DNA of 59,786 bases from Pseudomonas viridiflava (GCF_900602065.1 NZ_UWFN01000162.1:1-59786), one strand, 5' to 3'; positions 8,876 through 18,462 are shown, counted from the stretch's first letter. Notes: generated by a model not told the origin, from the sequence alone. A program made the numbers and translations.

Positions 8876-11209
8876 CTACCAGCTATACCGCGCCCCGACA
8901 TTCACCCCGAATGGTTGTTCGATATGCTCGCCATTGGAGTAATCAAAATCAGCATGCAGTTGCAGACGATCCGTCAGCGCCGCCGCCAGACCCGCACCCA
9001 GTTCACCGCGTGAACCCGACAGGTCGTTGTTGAACACGTTGTCGTTGACCTGAACTTCGTTGTTCTTGGCGAACTCATGAGCCACTGCCGCACGAACATA
9101 CGGTTGCACGATGGTGCCGCTGTCCAGCGTAAAGTTGCGACCCGCCGTCATGCCGACTTTACCCAGCAACGAACGAGTGCGATCGCCTTCGGCTTCCATA
9201 CCGTTGTCCAGACCATAATCCTTGCCTTGAATGACCACGGCCGAAAGCTGAGTAAAGGGCTCAACGAAGTAACCGTCATTCAGTTTGATGTGGCGGCCAA
9301 ACTCCAGCGATCCACCCATGCCCACATTAGCGTAATCGCCTTTGGAACGTGTGCCGTCGCTCATGGAGACTTTCGATTCGTTATCGAAACGGTTGAACTT
9401 CAGGACACCATCAAAGTAGTAACCGCTGTCTTGATCAAGCCAGGTGGTGTAAGCGCCTACATACGAACTCCTGACGGTACCGGTCGTGCCTCGGGATAGA
9501 TCCAGGTCCGACTTGCTGTAACCCGCCAGGGCACCAATCAACCACTGGCCATCACCAATAGCCAATGGAGCATCTGCGCCCAGAGAAATACCTTGCTGGT
9601 TTTGCTTGTAGCCCACACCGGAAGCTTCAGCCACATTGTATTTATTGCCATAGGTGCGAACCCAGCCACCGGCCTGGCCGCCGTTGAAGCGCAACTCGCC
9701 CATGCGCGTGCGCAGGGAAGTCAACTCTCCGTACCAGACGGTAGGCGCGGTGTTGAACAGTGCAAGCACCGAACTTGTGCCAGGGCTAATGATGGCTGAC
9801 GACGGGTCAAGGAACCACTCGGTGCCCCCGGCTCCGTCAGCCTTGGATGTCAGGCCGTAAGAGTAGGTACCGACGTCAACCGGGCCATTGAGCAGGGAGA
9901 ATGTTGCATCACCCGCGCCAATGCGGACCAGGTTCAGTGCCTGGGGCGAGACCGGGTCTGTGCCCGAGCCTGCTATCAACAGGCTATGGGCGCCCGTCGC
10001 TGTGCCGGTGACATTCAACGTATCGCGCAGGTTGTTGGTGTAGTCGACGTCCATTACGAACGTGCCGTTACCCGACAGCGTCCCAACATTCAATTGATAA
10101 AACTCGTTGGCTGCGCCGAAATTCACCCGGCCTTGATTCATGGCCAGCGTGTCCACTGCGTTGTCGCCTGCCATCGTCCAGGTGGATTGGCTGTTGATGG
10201 TCACGCTGCGGACATTGATCAGGTTGCCGGTGAACAGCGAGCTGTTATCCAGCTTCAGCGCGGCCGTACTGCCGGTTTCTGCGGTGATGTTGCCCGTCAA
10301 TTTGGCTTGATCAAGGGAAATGTTCGCTGTGCTGTTGCCGCTGACCTGAATATTGCCTTCAAGCGCACTGTTGCCAACCAGCATGTTCGCGGTTGCGCCG
10401 CGCTGTACTTCAAGGATGTTGCCGTTGCCACCTTTCAGCGTCGAGCCGTTGAGAACCTGGATATCAATCTGTGTCCCTGGCAGATTTAAGCCGTCAACCC
10501 GGATTGCCGAGCCAGTCTTGCCTTCAACATGGGTTCGATCAAGATTCAGATGCCCGACACGTGCCTGATTCCCGTTACTTAAAGCAGTAATACCGTTTGC
10601 ACCACCAATGAAGGTACTTTCGAACGCATCAATATCGGAGCTGAAAAACCTCAGGCCTGAACTGTTTGCGCCTGTCCCTTCAATACGCGAACCGGTAAAA
10701 ACCAAGCGGCTCAGTGCAGAGGCGGAAACGCCATTTGTCACGCCGGTCAGTGTACTGCCTGACACCGAGATAATAGAGCCTGGAGTGTTTTGCCCCTGAA
10801 GTGCCTGCAGTGCAACACCGGTGCTGGTAATTGTGCTATCGGAAATAGTTGCAGTGCTGTTATTCAGGCTTATTCCAAAGCTGCTGCTTGGGCCGCCTGT
10901 TATCGTGGCGTTTTTTATATCAAATACTGAGCCGTTGGTGCCGCTAATCTCTGCGGTTCGGCCGGTATTGATATTAAGTTTCGAGTTGTCCGAGGTGATT
11001 TGCTGAGTAGTGGCATCATTGATATTCAACGTGCCGCCAGTGAGCAAGGTATAGCTGTCTGGGGGGGTGGAGGTGTCGATGGTGACCACTTGTCCATTTT
11101 CGATGACTGCAGCTTTTATCCATTGACTGTTCAGGGCAAGCCCAACGGATAGCAAGGCACAGGAAAGGGGCCGGCATAGGCCGGGGTGTCCAGTTTTTAA
11201 AGTAGTCAT
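8876..11209 (-). CDS. Type Va autotransporter, pertactin-like passenger and beta-barrel
   Basis: This 777-residue autotransporter has a basic start followed by a hydrophobic stretch (LCRPLSCALLSVGLALNSQ), consistent with a Sec signal of about 35 residues. Residues ~36–480 are an Asn/Ser/Thr/Gly-rich passenger of short repeating strands such as SGSTLTGVTNGVSAS, as in right-handed beta-helices, ending in a pertactin-like segment. Residues ~490–777 are a typical autotransporter beta-domain ending NVGARYSW, with the terminal aromatic residue expected for BAM recognition. It should display the passenger on the cell surface. No catalytic motif is seen in the passenger. A strong 26-bp palindrome lies upstream (11323–11348). 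Unlike its neighbours, it lacks the 18-bp array palindrome. Confidence 0.92.
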   Translation of the reverse strand: MTTLKTGHPGLCRPLSCALLSVGLALNSQWIKAAVIENGQVVTIDTSTPPDSYTLLTGGTLNINDATTQQITSDNSKLNINTGRTAEISGTNGSVFDIKNATITGGPSSSFGISLNNSTATISDSTITSTGVALQALQGQNTPGSIISVSGSTLTGVTNGVSASALSRLVFTGSRIEGTGANSSGLRFFSSDIDAFESTFIGGANGITALSNGNQARVGHLNLDRTHVEGKTGSAIRVDGLNLPGTQIDIQVLNGSTLKGGNGNILEVQRGATANMLVGNSALEGNIQVSGNSTANISLDQAKLTGNITAETGSTAALKLDNSSLFTGNLINVRSVTINSQSTWTMAGDNAVDTLAMNQGRVNFGAANEFYQLNVGTLSGNGTFVMDVDYTNNLRDTLNVTGTATGAHSLLIAGSGTDPVSPQALNLVRIGAGDATFSLLNGPVDVGTYSYGLTSKADGAGGTEWFLDPSSAIISPGTSSVLALFNTAPTVWYGELTSLRTRMGELRFNGGQAGGWVRTYGNKYNVAEASGVGYKQNQQGISLGADAPLAIGDGQWLIGALAGYSKSDLDLSRGTTGTVRSSYVGAYTTWLDQDSGYYFDGVLKFNRFDNESKVSMSDGTRSKGDYANVGMGGSLEFGRHIKLNDGYFVEPFTQLSAVVIQGKDYGLDNGMEAEGDRTRSLLGKVGMTAGRNFTLDSGTIVQPYVRAAVAHEFAKNNEVQVNDNVFNNDLSGSRGELGAGLAAALTDRLQLHADFDYSNGEHIEQPFGVNVGARYSW

Positions 11210-11322
11210 ATCAGTAGTTCCGCTGTGAGGTGGACCTCTTTCCAGAATTTGAAGGGGTCGCTATAGTCCGGGCGGTAATACTAACGGCCATCCGCACTAA
11301 CAAATGTAGTACGCTTCGCTGC

Positions 11323-11348
11323 TATATGTAGGAATGATCCTACATATA
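11323..11348. promoter_or_regulatory. 26-bp perfect palindrome upstream of the autotransporter
   Basis: Two 11-base arms, TATATGTAGGA and TCCTACATATA, flank ATGA. It lies about 114–139 bp upstream of the autotransporter ATG. The core TGTAGG-N6-CCTACA has the geometry of the pseudomonad GacA upstream element (TGTAAG-N6-CTTACA) with a symmetric A-to-G change. A NarL/FixJ-type response regulator is therefore a plausible binder, but this is inference. Confidence 0.6.
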
Positions 11349-11387
11349 ATTATATATGTTTCATTACTGAGAATTTTGGTCTAGTTA

Positions 11388-11416
11388 GGTGGGGTTCGCG
11401 ATAAGCGGACCCCACC
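11388..11416 (-). terminator. Hairpin terminator after the Ig-like gene 11425–13416
   Basis: GGTGGGGT and ACCCCACC form a strong GC stem with a ~13-base loop, starting 8 bases after the stop codon of the minus-strand Ig-like gene. There is no long T tract, so it may act as an RNA-stabilising or weak terminator hairpin. Confidence 0.55.
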
Positions 11417-11424
11417 TTATGCAC

Positions 11425-13416
11425 TTATGGCGTAAGCACACACGTACCGCCAGCGCTGGTGGATGATGCCCAGATATACGCGCTGCCCGAGACAGGATTA
11501 CCTCCCACAGTGGCGTTATAGGTCACGCGAACCGCTCCATATGCCCCGACTGGCTCGATATGATCAGCGTAGGGCTCTACGTGTAACTCATAGCCATCCC
11601 TTGCCTCGGTTGGACTTACGGTACGTGAGTCAGTCCAGGGCGTACCTGCAACTATGGTCCCCGCTAAATCGCTGTACGCTTGCCAAGTGACTACTACCTG
11701 CTCACCACCGACTAACAACGGATTGTTGCCCGGGATCTCCACAAGCACATGATGGTCCGGTGCGATGAACGAGCTGCAGTTCAATATCGGTCTGCCAGCG
11801 CTGGTAGTTCCCGCATCGGGGAATTCCGGCGTTGCAAACTGGATGGGCAAGGCGCCCGTTACATCAACGAGTTGGTTACCGCTGCGCTGGCTATTACCTC
11901 CCGCGATATACGTCAAGGAATAGAACACGGGAAGATCTGTTTTACCCGGTTCTTTTTCGATTTCAGTCCAGGGAATGGAAAACGTGACGATTTTTCCGAC
12001 AGGATCGGCGTCCAGGGGATCGTAGATAGCGACCGGGGCGGACAGGCTACCCCAATACAAAGACATACGCTCGCCAGTTGCGTGGGGTTCGTAAATCTCT
12101 ACTGCGGCAGTGGCGGCCAGACCTGTATCGTCGGCATTCAATACATTGTCAGCGGCGGAAGTGCCACCCCCACGAACCGTAACGAGCTTCAGGTTCGGAT
12201 TGATAGGGTCTGGTCCGACGGGGTCCGGACCCGGTACCGACAAATCAACATTGATGGTGAGCGGGGCAGAGGGAAACGATTTCGATCCGCGACGCACATC
12301 GTATTTGATGACCGTAGATTTCGGGCCTGTCGTACCTGCGCCGTAGGCAGCCTTAAGCGTTGCATAGGGTGCGGGTATCCGTATTGGATCTTGCGGAGCG
12401 ATGCCGACAGGATAAGTGATTGTAAAACCACCCCAATCAACTTCAATGGTGTCCATGGACAACCAGTTGGTATATAGCGCAACTGTGACCTCCACCCCCG
12501 GGTCTCTAACGTCGTCAAGGTCAATGAGTGTTTCGGCGTCCTCTGCCAGTGGCACTTTAGGGGCAGCCAGTGGCGGAACGGGCAGTGGACTGACGAGAAG
12601 CTCGGTGTTCATCGATTTTGACGGGCTGCCGATGTTACCGACCTTATCTACCAGGTGGTAAATGACGTAGAGGTAACCGTCTAACAGATTTCTGATGCGT
12701 GCAGCTGGAATATCTGCCTCGCGGGCACTATTAATAGAGCCGGAGAATACGGGAGTTGTGATAGGGTCAGGTTCGCGACCATAGATAGACACTTCGACAA
12801 TATCACCTGGTTGTTCGTCATCGTATATAGGTATTACCATGGTTACATTGGGGTGGGTATCGAGGTATTCATCGGTTATGCCATCTGTTACAAGACTCGT
12901 ATCCTTGAAGATCGGCGCGTCAGGTTCCTGTCCGCCGAAGTTTGGAGGGGACTTGTCGATGATGATATTGATCGTGGCTGACGAGTCCTCTTCGTCATTC
13001 CAGGTCTTGACACGGTACCGTAAGTTGTACGTGCCAGGAGCACTGAAGTTAACCTTTTCCAAAATCTCGGGGACGAAGCCGGTTGGATCTATAGGTCCGG
13101 GTATTGAAGTGCTCTTTATCGTTCCCCAAAGGGGGTCTGTTGCTTGTTTCCATTCGAGGCTCAATGTATCGCGTTCGGTTGCATCAGGCGCTCCGTTGGG
13201 CCAGCCGGGGATGATTAATTGCAGATCATCGTCCTGCCGATCACGCGGTACATATGCAGCAAAGTCGGGTTCGCCCGGCCAGAATTCAGGGTTAGGGGCA
13301 GGCGCGGGCAATACGCCTTCCGCCAAGACTCCCGCTTTACGGCCCGTACGGTTCCGTAGCCATTTGCCGTAGCTGGCTCTAAGTTGTTCGGAACTTTCTT
13401 TTGTGTTGTTAGACAT
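11425..13416 (-). CDS. Ig-like repeat protein (second gene of a minus-strand pair)
   Basis: About 663 residues. I chose the ATG at 13416 (MSNNTKESSEQL) over the upstream one at 13449 because GGAG lies 6 bases before it. The basic N-terminus is followed by LRASYGKWLRNRTGRKAG and a proline-rich linker. The rest is a series of ~110–130-residue beta repeats with 'GDxIEVxxxG' and 'DxxxLxW' signatures, like the genes at 2501 and 4852. No signal peptide, membrane segment or tail module is recognised. The gene follows 13562–15520 on the same strand with no palindrome between, so the two are probably co-transcribed. Function unknown; it belongs structurally to the array. Confidence 0.8.
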   Translation of the reverse strand: MSNNTKESSEQLRASYGKWLRNRTGRKAGVLAEGVLPAPAPNPEFWPGEPDFAAYVPRDRQDDDLQLIIPGWPNGAPDATERDTLSLEWKQATDPLWGTIKSTSIPGPIDPTGFVPEILEKVNFSAPGTYNLRYRVKTWNDEEDSSATINIIIDKSPPNFGGQEPDAPIFKDTSLVTDGITDEYLDTHPNVTMVIPIYDDEQPGDIVEVSIYGREPDPITTPVFSGSINSAREADIPAARIRNLLDGYLYVIYHLVDKVGNIGSPSKSMNTELLVSPLPVPPLAAPKVPLAEDAETLIDLDDVRDPGVEVTVALYTNWLSMDTIEVDWGGFTITYPVGIAPQDPIRIPAPYATLKAAYGAGTTGPKSTVIKYDVRRGSKSFPSAPLTINVDLSVPGPDPVGPDPINPNLKLVTVRGGGTSAADNVLNADDTGLAATAAVEIYEPHATGERMSLYWGSLSAPVAIYDPLDADPVGKIVTFSIPWTEIEKEPGKTDLPVFYSLTYIAGGNSQRSGNQLVDVTGALPIQFATPEFPDAGTTSAGRPILNCSSFIAPDHHVLVEIPGNNPLLVGGEQVVVTWQAYSDLAGTIVAGTPWTDSRTVSPTEARDGYELHVEPYADHIEPVGAYGAVRVTYNATVGGNPVSGSAYIWASSTSAGGTCVLTP

Positions 13417-13561
13417 TTCATTCTCCGAGTGAGACGCAACGTCAGCCATCGAGAGTATGGAGGTATCTATCTGACTGCTGCGTGTGTTGTGGGTTAATAG
13501 TTAAACGTGAAGTGCCGGATGATAAGAAACAACGATCCTCGCAATTAAGGTGTTACGTCCA

Positions 13562-15520
13562 TCAGAACGGAGGCTCGCACAGCGTGCCGTCCGGCAGCAG
13601 TCGGGTTATTTTTACAATGCCCAAAGGCGATGTTCCGAACTGACCATCGCGCTTCGCCAAGGTATAAAAAGCTCCTCCTGAGCCTTCAGTGATAGGTTCG
13701 ATATACGGGCTGTAAGGCAGCACCGTTATAAGGGTGAAGCCATTGGTGATGTCGGTAGTGTTCAGTTCATATTCAAACTCTCCATAGGTTCCAGAAATAG
13801 GGTCGGTGGCATTGAAGTTTCTGTAGCCTTCCCAGAAAAGTGTGATTACATCACGTGCTTCAAAGCGGTTATTTATGAAGGTGATTTTGTGTTTTATGCC
13901 GTCCCAAGGGGCGCCGCCACAGTTGATATAACCCCAAAGATCAGCGTCCGGGAAATCAGGCTCTAGCAGGTCATCAATGGTGACTACCCGAACTTTCACG
14001 TAGGTAGTTGACGACTGTTGCAGGTTCACGGCATTGCTGGTGGTGTAGTAAACAGGCAGGGCTGCGTTATTGGGTTCTGAATCGATGATATTCCATGGCA
14101 CTTCACTGAACTGAATCGGCTGGCCTGCGACATCTCCCGGCTGCACGGTGTAAAAGGCGGCTGCGGTGGGCCATGCCCCCCAATACAATTCCAGTCGCTG
14201 GCCCGCAACCGGGTTTTGAAAGAGTTCGACGCTGGGAATGACCGGCGCGTTTCGGTCGGTTGGGATCAGTTCGTTAGGTAGATTGGACTGGCCCCTGATC
14301 TCACACAGTGACAACAATGTATTGAGCAGTGCCGGGGCGGCCGGGTGATCTTGCCCGGCAATGCTGAAATCGACGTTGATGGTTTTCTGATTTGACGGCA
14401 GACTCCAGCCCCCGCGAAATACTTCATAGTTAACGGTAAAACTTCTGGGTCCCATCCCGTTGGCGGTAAGCACAGCCCACGGGACATCAACCGAAACCGG
14501 AAAAACGGCAAACCGGGGCGTTAAAGTGATGCCGTCCCAATTAAATACAACCTCATCGGTGGGCAAGGCATTGTCAAAATAGGTGATCTCGATTTTGATG
14601 GCACTTCGTGCATCCGCTCTGTGCAGTAACCCGTCATTATCATGTAACGGTATAGTAGGCGCAGGTAATACAACGGGTAGCGGGTCTAAAGAAACTGTTG
14701 CAGTAGCGGGCAGGGAAAAAGTCAGTGTCTCGTTGCCTGCCCTGTCCCGCACTTTATAGAAAGCATGGAAAATCCCGTTTTTGTTAAACGAACGGATGAT
14801 ATCGCCCTTCAGATCAAGCCGGATGTCCTGAGCGATGATCTCCGGGCCTAATACCGTTTTTGTCGATACCGGCAAACCCAGTGGCGGATTAACATCGGAC
14901 CAGTAAAGGAAAATACTATCGCCTTCGCTCACGCCGGTATAAAGCGGTAATGGCAGGCTGAGTTCTACGGTGTCTGAATGGGTCGCCAGGTAGTCTGCGG
15001 TTATCACCGTGCCGGTTAAATCAGCAGGGTACAACAGGCTTTCGAGTTGTTTGTCATAGCTGGGAGCCGTGGTGTCAATCGTCACGAATTTGTGGTTTGA
15101 CGGTGTCGGAAATGAGATAAGACTGCTGGTGACCACGTACCAGAGTTCATGTTTGCCGTCGCTCTGTAATAAGTTTTTTGGAACAGGAATAGGGTACGGA
15201 AATATTGAATCCTCCACGGGGCCAATTAGCTCAACGCTGCCGACAAGCGTCGGATTCTGCCGATTGATTGAAAGTGCCCAAAACCACTCCAGTCTGTCGG
15301 ATATGCTGGGGTCTGGTGCATAGACCTTCCAGCGCTCTTCGACAAAAGCTTCCAGATCCTCATTTTGAGTGCCGGTGGGCAACAAGCCTTCCGGGTCATT
15401 TATGTCTATCACCGCCGGTACTAATGGAAGTGGGAGAATATCCTGAGTGGACTGTTCGTCTGGGGTGGTGCCTGACAGTTCGCTACTTTTGTGGCTCAAG
15501 ATATCGTTTGAGGAATCCAT
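13562..15520 (-). CDS. Ig-like repeat protein (first gene of a minus-strand pair)
   Basis: This 652-residue protein has a Ser/Asp/Thr-rich N-terminus without a signal sequence, then Ig-like repeats. Segments such as DRLEWFWALS, EGDSIFLYWSD and DEVVFNWDG repeat the 'D-x-hydrophobic-W' strand pattern. It is paralogous in organisation to 11425–13416 (the NVDFSIAG/NVDLSVPG and 'RLELYWGAWP'/'RMSLYWGSLS' segments correspond). The start has GGGAGAATATATATG. The conserved palindrome lies ~101–118 bp upstream in reverse orientation (15621–15638), so this minus-strand pair probably answers to the same regulator as the plus-strand genes. Function not known. Confidence 0.82.
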   Translation of the reverse strand: MDSSNDILSHKSSELSGTTPDEQSTQDILPLPLVPAVIDINDPEGLLPTGTQNEDLEAFVEERWKVYAPDPSISDRLEWFWALSINRQNPTLVGSVELIGPVEDSIFPYPIPVPKNLLQSDGKHELWYVVTSSLISFPTPSNHKFVTIDTTAPSYDKQLESLLYPADLTGTVITADYLATHSDTVELSLPLPLYTGVSEGDSIFLYWSDVNPPLGLPVSTKTVLGPEIIAQDIRLDLKGDIIRSFNKNGIFHAFYKVRDRAGNETLTFSLPATATVSLDPLPVVLPAPTIPLHDNDGLLHRADARSAIKIEITYFDNALPTDEVVFNWDGITLTPRFAVFPVSVDVPWAVLTANGMGPRSFTVNYEVFRGGWSLPSNQKTINVDFSIAGQDHPAAPALLNTLLSLCEIRGQSNLPNELIPTDRNAPVIPSVELFQNPVAGQRLELYWGAWPTAAAFYTVQPGDVAGQPIQFSEVPWNIIDSEPNNAALPVYYTTSNAVNLQQSSTTYVKVRVVTIDDLLEPDFPDADLWGYINCGGAPWDGIKHKITFINNRFEARDVITLFWEGYRNFNATDPISGTYGEFEYELNTTDITNGFTLITVLPYSPYIEPITEGSGGAFYTLAKRDGQFGTSPLGIVKITRLLPDGTLCEPPF

Positions 15521-15620
15521 ATATATTCTCCCGACCCGGGTGCCCGATAAGCTTCCGAAGCCCGGTAAAGAGGCTTTAGCTGAAGAACATTTATTACGCG
15601 CGCGATTTCGTCAGGGGTCT

Positions 15621-15638
15621 ACTGTCAGAAGTGACAGG
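15621..15638 (-). promoter_or_regulatory. Conserved 18-bp palindrome, copy 3 (minus-strand gene)
   Basis: Read on the minus strand it is CCTGTCACTTCTGACAGT, identical to the copy at 2417–2434. Its outer edge is 118 bp from the ATG at 15520, close to the spacing on the plus-strand genes. Confidence 0.75.
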
Positions 15639-15875
15639 TTTTTTGACCGCTCGTCGCTTTGTTTTCGGAGATGAGTATGGGTTACCCAATGTTTGTCTGT
15701 AGAGACGTGGTATGTCCCAGCACAGCGCTGTCACGAAGAGAACACCGGCCTGTAGGCGTTCAAGAGCAACGCGAGGCAGCGATAGCAGTCTGCCTGATAC
15801 ACCGCCATCGCGGCCTCGCGGTGCTCGTGCGCTCCCATCAAACAACAAGTAACGATCTGAATTTGTGCAAGTCCT

Positions 15876-16324
15876 GTGGGACCGAATTTATTCGGGAAGA
15901 GGCCAGTACATCCGCTACATCATCTTCGTCTGAAATGCCGTCTTCCCGGATGAATCCGGTCCCACGTGTCCTATGTTTGCCGCGCGACGGCGTGGTGTCA
16001 GGGACACCGGGGCGACTTCTACAGAACAATCATTCAGGTTCGGAAAGTTATTTATGTTTGATGAGAGAGCCCCCCGCTGCCCATGGCACCGCGCAGTGCT
16101 CGCGGCAAACATAAGTCCTGTAGGCGCTGCCGAAGGCTGCGATCGCTGAGTGTCAGGAAAAATACTTCGCAGCCTTCGGCAGCTCCTACAAAAAAATGCA
16201 TTTCAATCCAGTAGTTTGCATGTTGTTTATAGTGGGACCGGCTTCAGCCGGGAAGACGCCAGCTTGGTCAACGCCGACCCCGCGGTGCAGCGCACGACCC
16301 TTTCCCGGCTAAAGCCAGTCCCAC
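15876..16324. repeat. Cluster of three REP-like inverted pairs of different families
   Basis: 15876–15965: GTGGGACCGAATTTATTCGG paired with CCGGATGAATCCGGTCCCAC. 16118–16190: CTGTAGGCGCTGCCGAAGGC paired with GCCTTCGGCAGCTCCTACA. 16232–16324: GTGGGACCGGCTTCAGCCGG paired with CCGGCTAAAGCCAGTCCCAC. This fills most of the ~1 kb gap before the gene at 16565; I see no coding sequence in that gap. Confidence 0.85.
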
Positions 16325-16443
16325 GACCCCTCCCGAATTAGCCGCTTGAAGGTCAAGTAGCCAATTGGTTCCGATCTATCTTTACGCACCGCCATCAGGT
16401 TTTTAACTAAAGCGCTATCGCTCGATAGCCAATCGATCTCACC

Positions 16444-16461
16444 ACTGTCATTTCTGACAGT
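16444..16461 (+). promoter_or_regulatory. Conserved 18-bp palindrome, copy 4
   Basis: ACTGTCATTTCTGACAGT, the perfect consensus, followed by AGTT as in most copies. It lies 121 bp (outer edge to ATG) upstream of the gene at 16565. Confidence 0.8.
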
Positions 16462-16512
16462 AGTTAGAAGAGACGCCTTCTGACAATACTTCCCCAGAGC
16501 CATTTAACACCC

Positions 16513-16533
16513 CTGACATCAGGATGTTGTCAG
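16513..16533 (+). promoter_or_regulatory. Conserved leader stem-loop before the start codon
   Basis: CTGACA and TGTCAG form a 6-bp stem around TCAGGATGT. The same element occurs at 18651, 20256, 22018, 25776, 29960 (CTGGCA with a G·U pair) and 24910 (different loop). If transcribed, it puts an AGGA in a hairpin loop 30–55 bases before the start codon. It also uses the same TGTCA/TGACA pentamers as the upstream palindrome but in the opposite order. Confidence 0.6.
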
Positions 16534-16564
16534 CCAAACTGCTTGATCCACGCAGGTAGCTATT

Positions 16565-17710
16565 ATGTACATTCAACCGCAATCCACCCCCGAACGCATC
16601 GCAGCCTCGATTACCCGTGTTGTTGATAGCCTGGGAAATTCCATCCCTAATCCCGGCACTACTCAAGACACCGTCCTGACCGTCACTGGCAGCGGCACGG
16701 CTAGCTCGGTGATTTTTATCTATGACAGCGGCGTGTTATTAACCACCGCCTCGGTGACGATCAATGGCACCTGGAGCTTTAGTCCCGAGACGTTGGTGTT
16801 AGGGCAGCATGCCTTTACCGTTCGAGATGGGCCGGGGGGCGTGGATTCGCCGGAGTGGGTGGTTACTGTGAGCGTTGCCGCCGCACAGCCCACAATTGAC
16901 GAAGTTGTCGACTCTAGCGGCATTTCTATCCCCCATGACAGCAGTACGTCTGACCCGAGCATTACGCTGTCTGGCACCGCAGAGCCAGACGCCGTCATTG
17001 AAATTGATGATGAGGGCGCGTCGTGGGGGGCGACGCCTGCGCCCAATGGGCTGTGGAGTAAACCCCTGACGGGATTGCAACCGGGCAGGCATGAGTTCGT
17101 TGCCAAGGCCGTTAATAGCCAGGCAACGTCGGCTCCATGGGTAGTCACTTATGTGTTCGAGCAGTTGGTCATCGATACTTCACCCGCCGTTCTGAACGGC
17201 GTCCTGTATCACGCGTGGACTGCGCCGCCGTTTCCGCCAGCAGGCACTTACACGGACAGGCCAGCCAGCGGTGGTGTGCCACCTTATAGCTACACATCTG
17301 CCAACCCCGCCATCGCTACGGTTGACGAAAGAGGCCGTGTGATTTCGGCGGGTAATGGGCTCACTACCATTACGGTAGCTGACAGCGCGGACAGCACTGC
17401 AACTTTTACGGCGATTGTGTCGAATGTTTATCAGTTTTTTGGGGCTGGACTTCGCACCAATCATATACAGGCCTCATACGCGGTCAGAGACTTGGGAGGC
17501 TATCTTCCTTCGGTCGCTGAGTATCGTTTATTCAGGGCCGCTTATGGCGATGAAGCAGGGCAACTGACGCCGCTTAACTGTTGGACAAGAGACCAGGCGC
17601 CTGGGCCAGATTTAACGAGTTGTTGGTCTTTTGTACCTTCAAACGGGCAGGAACAACTGATTCGCTGGGAGTCGCCTGGGGACGCCTTCGGTATTGTGAT
17701 GCGAACTTGA
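16565..17710 (+). CDS. Modular Ig-like protein with Big2 domain and C-type-lectin-like tail
   Basis: 381 residues. Residues 1–102 are the shared N-module (PERIAASITRVVDSLGN…WVVTV). Then come a second Ig-like module (~103–200), a Big2-like domain (~201–290; NPAIATVDERGRVISAGNGL), and a C-terminal ~90 residues with GGYLPSVAEYRLFRAAYG and CWTRD. The tail matches that of the gene at 4852 and resembles intimin/invasin C-type-lectin-like tips. No signal peptide. The start is fixed by CGCAGGTAGCTATTATG, by the conserved leader and by alignment with the other array genes. The domains suggest binding of a glycan or protein ligand; the ligand is unknown. Confidence 0.85.
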   Translation: MYIQPQSTPERIAASITRVVDSLGNSIPNPGTTQDTVLTVTGSGTASSVIFIYDSGVLLTTASVTINGTWSFSPETLVLGQHAFTVRDGPGGVDSPEWVVTVSVAAAQPTIDEVVDSSGISIPHDSSTSDPSITLSGTAEPDAVIEIDDEGASWGATPAPNGLWSKPLTGLQPGRHEFVAKAVNSQATSAPWVVTYVFEQLVIDTSPAVLNGVLYHAWTAPPFPPAGTYTDRPASGGVPPYSYTSANPAIATVDERGRVISAGNGLTTITVADSADSTATFTAIVSNVYQFFGAGLRTNHIQASYAVRDLGGYLPSVAEYRLFRAAYGDEAGQLTPLNCWTRDQAPGPDLTSCWSFVPSNGQEQLIRWESPGDAFGIVMRT

Positions 17711-18015
17711 TGAGATGTTTTTGCCCTTGCCTGTGAAGTTGATACAGAAACGACACCGATTTGCTCTGGCTTGTAACTCAGTCGCCTGGAGCGTGCGCCT
17801 TGCCCTTTAAACTGCTTATTTGAAATGTTTGTCTGTTGAAAATCGCGGTGTATCCCCAACACAGCGCTGCCGCGAAGAAAAACACCGGCCTGTAGGCGTT
17901 CAAGAGCAACGCAAGGCAACGATAGCAGTCTGCCTGATACACCGCCATCGCGGCCTCGCGGTGCTCGTGCGCTCCCTTCAAACAACAAGTAACGATCTGA
18001 ATTTGTGCAAATCCT

Positions 18016-18462
18016 GTGGGACCGAATTTATTCGGGAAGAGGCCAGTACATCCGCTACATCATCTTCGTCTGAAATGCCGTCTTCCCGGATGAATCCGGT
18101 CCCACGTGTCCTATGTTTGCTGCGCGACGGCGTGGTGTCAGGGACGCCGGGGCGACTCCTACAGAACAATCATTCAGGTTCGGGAAGTTATTCATGTTTG
18201 ATAAGAGCTTCCCCGCTGCCCATGGCACCGCGCAGTGCTCGCGGCAAACATAAGTCCTGTAGGCGCTGCCGAAGGCTGCGATCGCTGAGTGTCAGGATAA
18301 ATGCTTCGCAGCCTTCGGCAGCTCCTACAAAAAATGCATTTTAATCCAGTAGTTTGCATGTTGTTTATAGTGGGACCGGCTTCAGCCGGGAAGACGCCAG
18401 CTTGGTCAACGCCGACCCCGCGGTGCAGCGCACGACCCTTTCCCGGCTAAAGCTGGTAGCAC
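18016..18462. repeat. REP cluster, second copy
   Basis: Three inverted pairs match those at 15876–16324: 18016–18105, 18257–18329 and 18370–18462. The right arm of the last is damaged (AGCTGGTAGCAC instead of AGCCAGTCCCAC). No gene is seen in the 990-bp gap 17711–18702. Confidence 0.85.

Larger units (their letters stand above)
15687..16873 (+). repeat. Segmental duplication, copy A (~1.19 kb)
   Basis: This stretch is repeated at 17824–19011 with few differences. It includes non-coding DNA, three kinds of REP pair, the palindrome, the leader stem and the whole N-terminal module of the following gene. Homology stops where the downstream modules begin. The last ~560 bp (from about 16311) recur a third time at 20051–20616. 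Confidence 0.9.

Noticed and set aside
8876..11209. Autotransporter as the secretion partner of the Ig-like proteins
   Set aside because: It carries its own passenger and signal peptide and does not share the array palindrome. Type Va proteins are not known to export separate partners.
16444..16533. Palindrome and leader stem read as a diversity-generating retroelement or recombinase site
   Set aside because: No reverse transcriptase, template repeat or recombinase gene is present in the window. Fixed spacing to start codons fits transcription or translation control better.
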